NCBI GenBank assembly: GCA_009839925.1
Contig: VXOS01000006.1
Span: 1 to 43,187 of the forward strand
Source of the DNA: Chloroflexota bacterium
GTDB taxonomy: Bacteria > Chloroflexota > Dehalococcoidia > UBA2979
Direction: 5' to 3'
Length of the DNA stretch: 43,187 bases
The translations under genes and the position numbers were made by a program. Position 1 is the first letter of the stretch. Every line of letters begins with the position of its first letter. Positions 8,918-17,155 of this stretch are shown here, in pieces. Below the pieces are notes generated by a model, which saw only the letters and a program-made list of their open reading frames with translations, was not told where the DNA came from and did not search any database.

Positions 8918-9838
8918 ATGCCGCACACCCTCCTGCTCGCCGAGCCGCGCGGCTTCTGCGCCGGCGTCGTGCGCGCGATCGACGTCCTCGACTCCGTGCT
9001 CGACCGCGAGCCGCCGCCCGTCTACGCCTTCCACGAGATCGTGCACAACCGCCACGTCGTCGACGGCTTCCGCGCACGCGGCGCCATCTTCGTCGACGAT
9101 GTCACCGAGGTGCCCGAGGGCTCGCGCATCGTGTTCAGCGCCCACGGCGTCTCGCCCGCCGTGGTCGACGAGGCGAAGCGCCGTCGCCTGCGCATCATCG
9201 ACGCCACCTGCCCCCTGGTGACCCGTGTTCACCTCGAGACACGCAAGGCTGTCAATGACGGCTACGACGTCCTCCTCGTCGGCCATCGCGGCCACGACGA
9301 GACCGCCGGCACGCTCGGCCAGGCGCCCGATCGCATGCGGATCGTCGAGGACGCCGACGAGGTCGCCAGGATCGATCCCATCGAACGCCCGGTGTTCGTC
9401 GTCACCCAGACCACGCTGTCAATGGACGACACGGCGAGCGCCATCGACGGGATCAGGGAGATCTACCCCGACGCCGAGGTGCGCAACGACATCTGCTACG
9501 CCACCACCAACCGCCAGCTCGCAGTGCGCACGATCGCCGAGCGGGTCGACCTCCTGCTCGTCGTCGGCTCGGCGAACTCGAGCAACTCCGTGCGGCTGCG
9601 CGAGGTCGCCGAGGCGGCCGGCGTGACCGCCTACCGCATCGACGGGATCGACGAGATCGACCCCGCCTGGTACGAGGGTGTCGACATCGTGGGCCTCACC
9701 GCCGGGGCCTCCGTTCCCGACGAGCTCCTCGACCCGATCATCGAGGACCTCAAGGCCCGCGGCGTCACCTCGATCGAACCGATCGTTGTGGCCGAGGAGA
9801 CCGTGGAGTTCCGGCTGCCGGACGAGCTGGAGGTCTAG
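8918..9838 (+). CDS. ispH: 4-hydroxy-3-methylbut-2-enyl diphosphate reductase, copy 2
   Basis: This second complete IspH has 306 residues from ATG 8918. I chose that start because AGGGAGGG precedes it at nine bases and because the protein then begins MPHTLLLAEPRGFCAG like copy 1; the track start at 8873 adds 15 residues. All cluster cysteines, the GHRGHDE motif and SSNS are conserved. By eye it differs from copy 1 at roughly 50 positions, many conservative, plus one inserted residue near 154. The differences are spread evenly, as expected for an older tandem duplication under selection. The end of the gene carries a GGAGG site for the following DUF433 gene. Confidence 0.95.
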   Translation: MPHTLLLAEPRGFCAGVVRAIDVLDSVLDREPPPVYAFHEIVHNRHVVDGFRARGAIFVDDVTEVPEGSRIVFSAHGVSPAVVDEAKRRRLRIIDATCPLVTRVHLETRKAVNDGYDVLLVGHRGHDETAGTLGQAPDRMRIVEDADEVARIDPIERPVFVVTQTTLSMDDTASAIDGIREIYPDAEVRNDICYATTNRQLAVRTIAERVDLLLVVGSANSSNSVRLREVAEAAGVTAYRIDGIDEIDPAWYEGVDIVGLTAGASVPDELLDPIIEDLKARGVTSIEPIVVAEETVEFRLPDELEV

Positions 9839-9842
9839 CGAC

Positions 9843-10067
9843 ATGAACTGGGAGATTTGCAGCGCAGTCGAACGCCACGCTGACACTATGGGCGGGGCAT
9901 GGGTGTTCCGCGGTACCCGCGTGCCAGTCTCCACACTCTTCGAGAACCTCAAGGATGGCGCCTCGACGGAAGAGTTCCTGGAGTGGTTCCCCGGCGTCGC
10001 TCGAAGCCACGTGGAGGCCGTCCTCGACCACGAAGTTAAAGGCCTGATTGCCCCGACTCGCTTGTGA
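9843..10067 (+). CDS. DUF433 (VapB45-like) antitoxin
   Basis: The track ORF begins in the middle of ispH in another frame. ATG 9843 gives 74 residues and lies four bases after the ispH stop, with GGAGG nine bases upstream. The signature VFRGTRVPVSTLFENLKDGASTEEF followed by a WFPGV segment is typical of DUF433 proteins, small winged-helix antitoxins normally paired with a DUF5615 PIN-like toxin. The paired toxin is present only as a 16-codon remnant starting inside this gene's stop codon, so the antitoxin now appears to be an orphan. Confidence 0.8.
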   Translation: MNWEICSAVERHADTMGGAWVFRGTRVPVSTLFENLKDGASTEEFLEWFPGVARSHVEAVLDHEVKGLIAPTRL

Positions 10068-10114
10068 GGATCCTGTTCGACCAGGGTGTACCCGCACCGG
10101 GGCAGTCACGATGA
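10064..10114 (+). pseudogene. Truncated DUF5615 toxin remnant
   Basis: A GTG overlapping the DUF433 stop (GTGA) opens a 16-codon frame that reads (M)RILFDQGVPAP and then GQSR and a stop. The first dozen residues match the N-terminus of DUF5615 PIN-like toxins, including the first acidic active-site residue. The rest of the roughly 110-residue toxin is missing. The TGA at 10112-10114 overlaps the ATG of the following dehydrogenase (ATGA). It is best explained as a deletion that fused the toxin start to the dehydrogenase upstream region. Confidence 0.65.
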
Positions 10115-11172
10115 GATCACGAGCCGCGATCTTCACCGGCACCGAAGAACCCATCCTCGTCGAGGAGGTGGAACTCGGAGAGCCGGCGCCGGGCGACGTG
10201 CTCGTGCAGATGACGGCGACCGGCGTCTGCCACTCCGACCTGCACTACCTGCGCGGCTATCGCCAGATCACAAGGCCGACGCTGATGGGCCACGAGGGCA
10301 CGGGCGAGGTGATCGCCGTCGGCGAGGGCGTCTCGCACGTCGCGCCGGGCGATCGCGTCATCACCGCGCTGGTACGGCGCGATGGCGACCCCAGCGGCGA
10401 TCACCGGCCGTCGTCGGCCAGCTCGGTGAGCTGGCGCGGCGAGGAGCTCGACGGCCACCAGACCAGCATCTACACCTGGGCCGAGCACGCGCTGCTCAAC
10501 GCCGACTACGTGGTGAAAGTCCCGGCGGAGACGCCCACGGACGTGGCCGCGCCGCTCGGTTGCGGCGCACTCACCGGAGCCGGGACGGTGCTCAACGCGC
10601 TGGACGCGCAGCCGGGCCGTTCGAGCGCCGTGTTCGGCGCCGGCGGCGTCGGCCTCTCGGCGATCGCCGCGCTGCGGGTGCGCGAGAGCGATCCGATCAT
10701 CGCCGTCGACCTCTCGGACGAGAAGCTCGAGTTCGCGCGCCGCTTCGGGGCGACCGAGGTGGTCAACGCGAGCGACGGAGACCCTGTCGAGCAGATTCGC
10801 GAGATCAGTGGCGGCGGCGTGGACTACGCGATCGACGCGATCGGCGCGCGAGGGACCACACAGCAGATCGTGCAGGCGCTGAAGGCGCGCGGCGGAGCGA
10901 ATCGCGGAGGCGTCGCCGCGATGCTCGCCACCGGCAACATGGTGCGCGTGCCGACCGGCGAGATGGTGATGGGCCAGAAGACGCTGATCGGCGTCCTGAT
11001 CGGCTCGGCCGTGCCGGAGCGCGACGTGCCCGAGCTGCTGCGCTGGCACCGCGAGGGCATGTTCGACCTCGACGCGCTCGTGACGGAGCGCTACGCGCTC
11101 GACGAGATCAACGAGGCGACAAGCCGCCTCGATCGCGGCGAGGTCTTCGGGCGCGGGATCGTCGTCTTCTAG
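10111..11172 (+). CDS. Zinc-dependent alcohol dehydrogenase lacking the structural-zinc lobe
   Basis: ATG 10111 gives 353 residues beginning MRSRAAIFTGTEEP; the track start at 10048 runs into the toxin remnant. Catalytic zinc ligands Cys40 (GVCHSD), His61-Glu62 (GHEGTGEV) and Cys151 (GCGALTG) are present, and the NAD-binding GAGGVG is at 176-181. The region where class I/III enzymes carry four structural-zinc cysteines (about 85-115) has none and instead reads like a hydrophilic loop. The enzyme should oxidise an alcohol or reduce an aldehyde with NAD(H). It is the last gene after ispH-DUF433 and ends convergently with the DUF6941 gene, sharing CTAG for both stops. Confidence 0.87.
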   Translation: MRSRAAIFTGTEEPILVEEVELGEPAPGDVLVQMTATGVCHSDLHYLRGYRQITRPTLMGHEGTGEVIAVGEGVSHVAPGDRVITALVRRDGDPSGDHRPSSASSVSWRGEELDGHQTSIYTWAEHALLNADYVVKVPAETPTDVAAPLGCGALTGAGTVLNALDAQPGRSSAVFGAGGVGLSAIAALRVRESDPIIAVDLSDEKLEFARRFGATEVVNASDGDPVEQIREISGGGVDYAIDAIGARGTTQQIVQALKARGGANRGGVAAMLATGNMVRVPTGEMVMGQKTLIGVLIGSAVPERDVPELLRWHREGMFDLDALVTERYALDEINEATSRLDRGEVFGRGIVVF

Positions 11173-11570
11173 CCACCCGGCGGCGGCGCGACGCGCACCG
11201 AGGCGCGGCTCACCTCGGCCCCGTTGATCACGAGGTGGAAGGAGTGATCGCCGTAAGCGGGGAAGTTCACGCCGACGAGGTTCACGAGCACGCGCGCGGT
11301 GCCGCTCGTGCCGCCGCTCACCGGCGGCAGCGGCATCTCGCCCTCGATGCGGTCGATGATCTGCTGGCCGTCGGCGTCGTAGCCGCCGACCTCGAGGCGG
11401 TGCGTGCCCGCCTCGGCGACCGAGTAGCGGATCTGCGCGACCATCGTGAGCAGCGGGTGGCGCGTCGGCACCTCGGCGGCGTGGATCGTGTCGACGCCGA
11501 TGCCGAGCGCGTGCAGCTTCCCGCCGGACTCCTCGGCGAAGTCACTGAGGAACGCGAACTCCAGGTCCAT
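11169..11570 (-). CDS. DUF6941 family protein
   Basis: This 133-residue protein from ATG 11570 has a GAGGAG ribosome site and begins MDLEFAFLSDFAEESGGKLH. The opening 'FAFLSDFAEES-GGKLHALGIGVDTI' pattern and the following beta-rich sequence match what I recall of DUF6941, a family of unknown function. It lies five bases downstream of lpd and is the last gene of the lipB-lipA-PDH operon, which is its only functional hint. The track ORF 11169..12749 in this frame is over-extended through lpd. A C-terminal Pro-Gly tail ends at the shared CTAG. Confidence 0.65.
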   Translation of the reverse strand: MDLEFAFLSDFAEESGGKLHALGIGVDTIHAAEVPTRHPLLTMVAQIRYSVAEAGTHRLEVGGYDADGQQIIDRIEGEMPLPPVSGGTSGTARVLVNLVGVNFPAYGDHSFHLVINGAEVSRASVRVAPPPGG

Positions 11571-11575
11571 CGCCG

Positions 11576-13012
11576 TCAGCTCCTCTCGTGGCCGCGCCGC
11601 CGCCCGATGTAGTCCGGGCTGCGGCCGTAGAAGGCCGCGGCCGCGTTCATCAGCGTCTCGCCGAGCGTCGGATGCGGGTGAATTGTCAGCTCGAGGTCCT
11701 GCACCACCGCCCCCATCTCGATCGCCAGCGCCGCCTCCGAGATCAGGTCGCCCGCACCGACGCCGACGATGCCGACGCCGAGCACGCGATCGGTGTGCGG
11801 CTCGACCACCAGCTTCGTCGCGCCGTCGGTGCGGCCGAGCGTCGTCGCGCGACCGGAGGCGGCCCACGGCAGCGTCGAGGTCTGCACCTCGATGCGCTGG
11901 TCCGCGGCCTCCGTCTCCGTCAGGCCGACCCAGGCGATCTCCGGGTCCGTGTAGACCACCGCCGGGATCGCGCGCGCGTCCCAGGCCAGCGGCTTCCCGG
12001 CGATCGCCTCGACGGCAATGCTCGCCTCGTGCGTGGCCTTGTGCGCGAGCATCGGTTCCCCGGCCACGTCGCCGATCGCGAAGATCGCCGGGTCCGCGCT
12101 GCGGCGCTGCGCGTCGACCTCGACGAAGCCGCGCGCGTCCAGCTGCACGCCCGTCTGCTCCAGGCCGAGGCCGGCGCTGTTCGGGCGGCGTCCCACAGCG
12201 ACCAGCACCTGCTCGAACAGCTCCTCCGAGGGCTCGCCGTCCGCCCCGCCGAGGCGGGCCAGCACGCCGCCCTCGGCCTCCTCCATCGAGAGCACGGTCG
12301 TCTCCAGGCGGATCGCCTCGAAGTTGCGGCGCAAGCGGCGCTGCAGCGTGCGCACGAGGTCGCGATCGACGCCCGGCAGCAGCCCGTTCGTCATCTCGAC
12401 GACGGTCACGCGCGAGCCGAGCGCGGCGTAGACGCTGCCCAACTCGAGCCCGATGTAGCCGCCGCCGATGACGAGCAGCGTCTCCGGTACGCGCTCCAGC
12501 TCCAGCGCCGAGGTGGAATCCAGCACCAGCGGCGAGTCCAGCGCGAGCGAGGGGATCGTCGCCGGAACGGATCCGGTCGCGACGATCGAGTACTCGAAGC
12601 CGATCGTGCGCGACTCGCCCTCGGCCGGGGTCACCTCGACGGAGCCCGGGCCGTTGAAGCGGGCGCGCCCGCTCACGAACTCGACACCGTGCTGCTTCGT
12701 CAGCTGGCCGAGCCCGCCGGTCAGGCGGTTGACCACGCCCTGCTTCCACTGGCGCAGCTTGTCGAGGTCGATCGAGGGGTCGCCGTAGCTGACGCCCCAG
12801 TCCTCGGCATGCTTCGCCTCCTCGAGCTGCGCGGCCACGTGCAGCAGCGCCTTGGAGGGGATGCAGCCGCGGTAGAGGCAGACGCCGCCGGGGTTCGGCG
12901 CGTCGTCGATCAGCGTGACCTTCATGCCCATGTCGGCGGCGAGGAAGGCCGCCGGATAGCCGCCCGGCCCGCCGCCGATCACCACCAGATCGCTGCCGCC
13001 GTCGGTCACCAT
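11576..13012 (-). CDS. lpdA: Dihydrolipoamide dehydrogenase (E3)
   Basis: This 478-residue flavoprotein reoxidises dihydrolipoamide on E2 with NAD+. The FAD-binding motif VVIGGGPGGY is at about 10-19 and the redox disulfide is Cys45/Cys50 in GGVCLYRGCIPSK. An NAD-binding LVIGGGYIGLELG follows in mid-protein, and the C-terminal HPHPTLGE holds the catalytic His447-Glu452 pair. Its ATG overlaps the stop of the E2 gene by one base (TGATG). Gene order E1-E2-E3 assigns it to pyruvate dehydrogenase, though it may also serve other 2-oxoacid complexes. Confidence 0.95.
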   Translation of the reverse strand: MVTDGGSDLVVIGGGPGGYPAAFLAADMGMKVTLIDDAPNPGGVCLYRGCIPSKALLHVAAQLEEAKHAEDWGVSYGDPSIDLDKLRQWKQGVVNRLTGGLGQLTKQHGVEFVSGRARFNGPGSVEVTPAEGESRTIGFEYSIVATGSVPATIPSLALDSPLVLDSTSALELERVPETLLVIGGGYIGLELGSVYAALGSRVTVVEMTNGLLPGVDRDLVRTLQRRLRRNFEAIRLETTVLSMEEAEGGVLARLGGADGEPSEELFEQVLVAVGRRPNSAGLGLEQTGVQLDARGFVEVDAQRRSADPAIFAIGDVAGEPMLAHKATHEASIAVEAIAGKPLAWDARAIPAVVYTDPEIAWVGLTETEAADQRIEVQTSTLPWAASGRATTLGRTDGATKLVVEPHTDRVLGVGIVGVGAGDLISEAALAIEMGAVVQDLELTIHPHPTLGETLMNAAAAFYGRSPDYIGRRRGHERS

Positions 13013-14379
13013 CAGTCCTCCGCTCCTGTCTCGCTCTCCGGGAACTCCTCGAGCATGTAGGGCTGCGGCTGCTCCAGCGTCTCGCAGATCCAGGCGAGGG
13101 CGCGCGCGCCGTCGGCGCCGTCGATCAGCCGGTGGTCGAAGTTGATCGCCAGCGGCATCCGCAGCCGCGGCTCGAACTCGCTGCCGGTCCAGACCGGCTC
13201 CTGCTCCGCCCGCCCGACGGCGAGGATCCCGACCTGCGGCGGCAGCAGCACGGCGTTGAAGAAGCCGATCCCCATCCCCCCGAGGTTCGAGATCGTGAAG
13301 GTGCCGCCGCGCAGATCCTCGAGCGTGCTCTTGCGATCGCGCGCCCGGCCGACCAGCTCGCCGATCTCGATCGAGAGCTGGGTGATGCTCTTCTCGTCGG
13401 CGTTGCGCACGACGGGGACGATCAGGCCGTGGTCGGTGTCGGTGGCGACGCCGACGTGCACGTAGCGGCGGTAGACGATCTCCTCGCTCGCCACGTCGAT
13501 CGAGGCGTTGAGGCGCGGGAACTCGCGCAGCGCCCCGGCGACGACCTTCAGCAGGATCGGCATCATCGTCAGCTGGCCGCCGGCCGCGGCGACGCGCTCG
13601 CGGTTGGCGCGGCGGATCGCCTCAAGCTCGGTGACGTCGGCCTTGCGCTGCAGCATCACGTGCGGGCTCTGCGCCCAGGACTGGCTGAGCGTGCGCGCGG
13701 TGGTGCGGCGCACGCCGCTCATCCGCTCGCGCTCCACCTCGCCGAATTGCGAGAGGTCGGGCAGCGCGGACGGCGCGGGCGCGGCGCCCCGTCGAGGCGC
13801 CTCGGGGGCCTCGGCTGGCGCTGCGGCGCTGCGCATCAGCCGCGCGTGCGCCTTCACATCGTCGATCGAGACGCGCCCGCCGGGCCCCGTGCCCGCCACC
13901 TCGCCGAGCGCCACGCCGATCTCGCGCGCGAACATCCGCACCGAGGGCGAGGCGGGCACCAGGCCGCCGTCGGAAGGCAGCACGGGCGTGGCCGCGCCCG
14001 GCGGCCTCGCGGCGGCGGCCGGCGGCGGAGCCGGGGCAGCGGCGGGAGGCGCGGGCGGCGCTGCGTCCGGCTCGATGGCGGGCGGCGCGCTCGCGGCGGG
14101 CGGCGTCATGGAGACGGCCGGGGAGGAGGGCTTCACGCCCTCCTCGGCCTCGATCGCGACGATCGCCTGGCCCGGCCGGATCGTGTCGCCGACGCTGACG
14201 TGGACGGCGGTGATCGCGCCCGCGTAGGGCGCGGGTACGTCGAGGTTCGCCTTCTCCGTCTCCACCTCGATCACGGCTTGGTCACGCTCGACGCGGTCGC
14301 CCGCGTGGACGTGCACCGCGATCACCTCGGCCTCTTCGATGTCCTCGCCGAGGTCGGGGAGCAGGTAGTCCGTTGCCAT
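13012..14379 (-). CDS. Dihydrolipoamide acetyltransferase (E2 of pyruvate dehydrogenase)
   Basis: This 455-residue protein has a single N-terminal lipoyl domain (1-80) with lipoylated Lys43 in ETEKANLDV. A long Ala/Pro linker (about 85-130) follows, then a peripheral-subunit-binding domain around 135-170 (PSVRMFAREIG...GTGPGGRVS). The C-terminal catalytic acyltransferase domain carries the active-site His416 and Asp420 in HRLIDGAD. It transfers acetyl groups from E1 to CoA and forms the core of the complex. The gap to aceE is 34 bases. Having one lipoyl domain is simpler than the two or three of many enterobacterial and actinobacterial E2 proteins. Confidence 0.93.
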   Translation of the reverse strand: MATDYLLPDLGEDIEEAEVIAVHVHAGDRVERDQAVIEVETEKANLDVPAPYAGAITAVHVSVGDTIRPGQAIVAIEAEEGVKPSSPAVSMTPPAASAPPAIEPDAAPPAPPAAAPAPPPAAAARPPGAATPVLPSDGGLVPASPSVRMFAREIGVALGEVAGTGPGGRVSIDDVKAHARLMRSAAAPAEAPEAPRRGAAPAPSALPDLSQFGEVERERMSGVRRTTARTLSQSWAQSPHVMLQRKADVTELEAIRRANRERVAAAGGQLTMMPILLKVVAGALREFPRLNASIDVASEEIVYRRYVHVGVATDTDHGLIVPVVRNADEKSITQLSIEIGELVGRARDRKSTLEDLRGGTFTISNLGGMGIGFFNAVLLPPQVGILAVGRAEQEPVWTGSEFEPRLRMPLAINFDHRLIDGADGARALAWICETLEQPQPYMLEEFPESETGAED

Positions 14380-14413
14380 GCGTCCTCCTGCTGCCCGTCG
14401 GGCGGCGCGTCGC

Positions 14414-17155
14414 TCAGACGAGCCGCGGGTTGACCTTCTCCGGGTCGATGTCGAGTTCCTCGATCGCCTGCTTCGCCACGCCGGCGGGAATCACGCCGTC
14501 GAGGGCGAGCGCGTGCAGCGCGGCCAGCGCGATGTGCTTCGCGTCCACTTCGAAGAAGTCACGCAGCACCTCGCGCGTCTCGCTGCGCCCGAAGCCGTCC
14601 GTCCCGAGCGAGACGAGGCGGCCGGGCAGCCACTTGGCGACGGCGTCCGGCAGCGACTTGAGGTAGTCCGTGGCAGCGACGAATGGGCCCTCCGCGTCCG
14701 CGGTCACCTCGGAGAGGTAGGAGCGGCGGGGTGGCTCGCCGGGATGCAGCATGTTCCAGCGATCGGCGTCCATCGCGTCGCGGCGCAGCTCGCTGTAGCT
14801 GGTCACGGACCAGACGTCGGCCGCGACGCCGTAGCGCTCGCCGAGCAGCTCCTGCGCGGCCACGACCTCGTTGAGGATCGCGCCGCTCCCGAACAGCTGC
14901 ACGCGCGGGCCGCGTCCCTCGGAGCGGCTCAGCCGGTAGATGCCGCGGAGCACGCCCTCGGCGGCATCCTCCGGCAGCGGAGGCTGCGGGTAGGCCTCGT
15001 TGGTGACGGTCAGGTAGTAGAAGACCGGGTCTTGCTGCTCGTGCATGCGGCGGATGCCCTCGCGCACGATCAGCGCCAGCTCGTAGGCATAGGCCGGGTC
15101 GTAGCTGAGCAGGTTCGGGACCACCGAGGACAGCACGTGGCTGTGCCCGTCCTGGTGCTGGAGACCCTCGCCCTGCAGCGTCGTGCGGCCGGCGGTCGCG
15201 CCCACGAGGAAGCCGCGCGTGCGTGAGTCGGCGGCCGCCCAGATCAGATCGCCGACACGCTGAAAACCGAACATCGAGTAGAAGATGAAGAACGGCAGCG
15301 TGCACGCGCCGTGCACCGCCGAGGCCGTCCCGGCGGCGATGAACGAGGCCAGCGACCCCGCCTCGGTGATGCCTTCCTCGAGGATCTGACCGTCGGTCGT
15401 CTCCTTGTAGTAGATCAGGCTGTCGGCATCGACGGGCTCGTAGAGCTGGCCGACGTGCGAGTAGATGCCGGCCTCGCGGAACAGCGTCTCCATGCCGAAC
15501 GTGCGCGCCTCGTCGGGGACGATCGGCACGATCAGGTCGCCCATCGTCTCGTCGCGCAGCAGCCGCGAGAGCAGCCGCACGAAGGCGAGCGTCGTCGAGA
15601 CGTCGCGGCCGCCCGAGCCGCCGATGAACTCCTCGAAGACCGACTCCGCCGGCGACACCCCGGCGCAGGAGATGGTGCGCCGCAGCGGCAGGAAGCCGCC
15701 GAGGGCCTGGCGGCGCTGCTGCAGATAGCGCGCCTCCGGGCTGTCCTCGTCCGGGCGGTAGAGCGGCGCGTGCACGACCTCCTCGTCGCTCAGCGGGATC
15801 GCGAAGCGGTCGCGGAAGTGCATCAGCTCGTCTTCGTTGAGCTTCTTCTGCTGGTGGGTGATGTTCTTGCCCTCGCCGGCCTCGCCCAGGCCGTAGCCCT
15901 TGATCGTGCGCGCGAGGATGACGGTCGGTCCGCCCTCGTGCCGCACCGCGGCGTGGTAGGCGGCGTGGACCTTGGCCGGGTCGTGGCCGCCGAGGCGCAT
16001 CGACCACAGCTCGTCGTCGCTCATGTGCTGCACCATGCGCAGTAGGCGCGGGTCCACGCCGTAGAAGTGCTCGCGGATGTAGGCGCCGCCGGCGACCGTG
16101 TACTTCTGGTACTCGCCGTCGACGACCTCGCCCATGCGCTTGGCCAGCAGGCCATCGTGGTCGCGGGCCAGCAGCTCGTCCCACTCGGCGCCCCACAGCA
16201 CCTTGATCACGTTCCAGCCGGCGCCGCGGAAGACGGCCTCCAGCTCCTGGATGATCTGGCCGTTGCCGCGCACCGGGCCGTCGAGGCGTTGCAGGTTGCA
16301 GTTGATCACGAAGATCAGGTTGTCGAGCTGCTCGCGCGCCGCCAGCGAGATCGCGCCCAGCGCCTCCGGCTCGTCCGTCTCGCCGTCGCCGAGGAAGACC
16401 CAGACCTTCGCGTCCGTCGGCTCCTTCAGCCCGCGATCTACGAGGTAGCGCATGAACCGCGCCTGGTAGATCCCCATCAGCGGCGCGAGGCCCATCGAGA
16501 CGGTCGGGAACTTCCAGAAGTCCTCCATCAGCCAGGGGTGCGGGTACGAGGGCAGCCCGCCGCCCTCGGCCAGCTCGCGGCGGAAGTTGCGCATCAGCTC
16601 CTCGCTGATCCGCCCCTCCAGGTAGGCGCGCCCGTAGATGCCGGGCGAGGCGTGGCCCTGGATGTAGACCAGGTCCCCGCCGCTCGGGTCGTTCGCGCCG
16701 CGGAAGAAGTGGTGGAAGCCCACCTCGTAGAGCGTGGCCGCCGAGGCGTAGGTGGAGATGTGACCGCCGATGCCGTCCGCCTTGTTGTTGGCGTCGACGA
16801 CCATCGCCATCGCGTTCCAGCGTACGAAGCTCTTGATGCGCTGCTCGAGGCGCCGGTTGCCGGGGTAGGCCGGCTCGCGCTCGACCGGGATCGTGTTGAC
16901 GTAGGGCGTGCGCGAGGTGACCGGCAGCGGCGCCATCTCCTTCTGCGCCTCCAGCTGCAGATCCTGCAGCAGCTCGGCGACGCGCTCCGGCCCGCGCCGG
17001 AAGAAGACCTCGTGCAGCGACTGCCGCCACTCCTCGGTCTCGATCGCGTCGAGTTCGGCGTTGAGCTCGGCGCGCGCGGCCTCGAGGTCCGCGCCGTTGC
17101 CGTCGGCCGGGAGCTGGCCGTCGGCCTGGGCGGACGGCATGGCTTCGATGGTCAT
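14414..17155 (-). CDS. aceE: Pyruvate dehydrogenase E1, homodimeric type
   Basis: The track start at 17368 is too far upstream. ATG 17155 gives 913 residues starting MTIEAMPSAQ and overlaps the lipA stop as ATGA. The thiamine-diphosphate motif GDGETDEPEA... with NCNLQRLDG, the active-site RDRFAIPLSDEE region and the C-terminal LGTDGFGRSETR are characteristic of AceE. It decarboxylates pyruvate and acetylates the E2 lipoyl group. Length is close to the usual 890-930. The N-terminal 60 residues are acidic and probably bind E2. Confidence 0.95.
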   Translation of the reverse strand: MTIEAMPSAQADGQLPADGNGADLEAARAELNAELDAIETEEWRQSLHEVFFRRGPERVAELLQDLQLEAQKEMAPLPVTSRTPYVNTIPVEREPAYPGNRRLEQRIKSFVRWNAMAMVVDANNKADGIGGHISTYASAATLYEVGFHHFFRGANDPSGGDLVYIQGHASPGIYGRAYLEGRISEELMRNFRRELAEGGGLPSYPHPWLMEDFWKFPTVSMGLAPLMGIYQARFMRYLVDRGLKEPTDAKVWVFLGDGETDEPEALGAISLAAREQLDNLIFVINCNLQRLDGPVRGNGQIIQELEAVFRGAGWNVIKVLWGAEWDELLARDHDGLLAKRMGEVVDGEYQKYTVAGGAYIREHFYGVDPRLLRMVQHMSDDELWSMRLGGHDPAKVHAAYHAAVRHEGGPTVILARTIKGYGLGEAGEGKNITHQQKKLNEDELMHFRDRFAIPLSDEEVVHAPLYRPDEDSPEARYLQQRRQALGGFLPLRRTISCAGVSPAESVFEEFIGGSGGRDVSTTLAFVRLLSRLLRDETMGDLIVPIVPDEARTFGMETLFREAGIYSHVGQLYEPVDADSLIYYKETTDGQILEEGITEAGSLASFIAAGTASAVHGACTLPFFIFYSMFGFQRVGDLIWAAADSRTRGFLVGATAGRTTLQGEGLQHQDGHSHVLSSVVPNLLSYDPAYAYELALIVREGIRRMHEQQDPVFYYLTVTNEAYPQPPLPEDAAEGVLRGIYRLSRSEGRGPRVQLFGSGAILNEVVAAQELLGERYGVAADVWSVTSYSELRRDAMDADRWNMLHPGEPPRRSYLSEVTADAEGPFVAATDYLKSLPDAVAKWLPGRLVSLGTDGFGRSETREVLRDFFEVDAKHIALAALHALALDGVIPAGVAKQAIEELDIDPEKVNPRLV

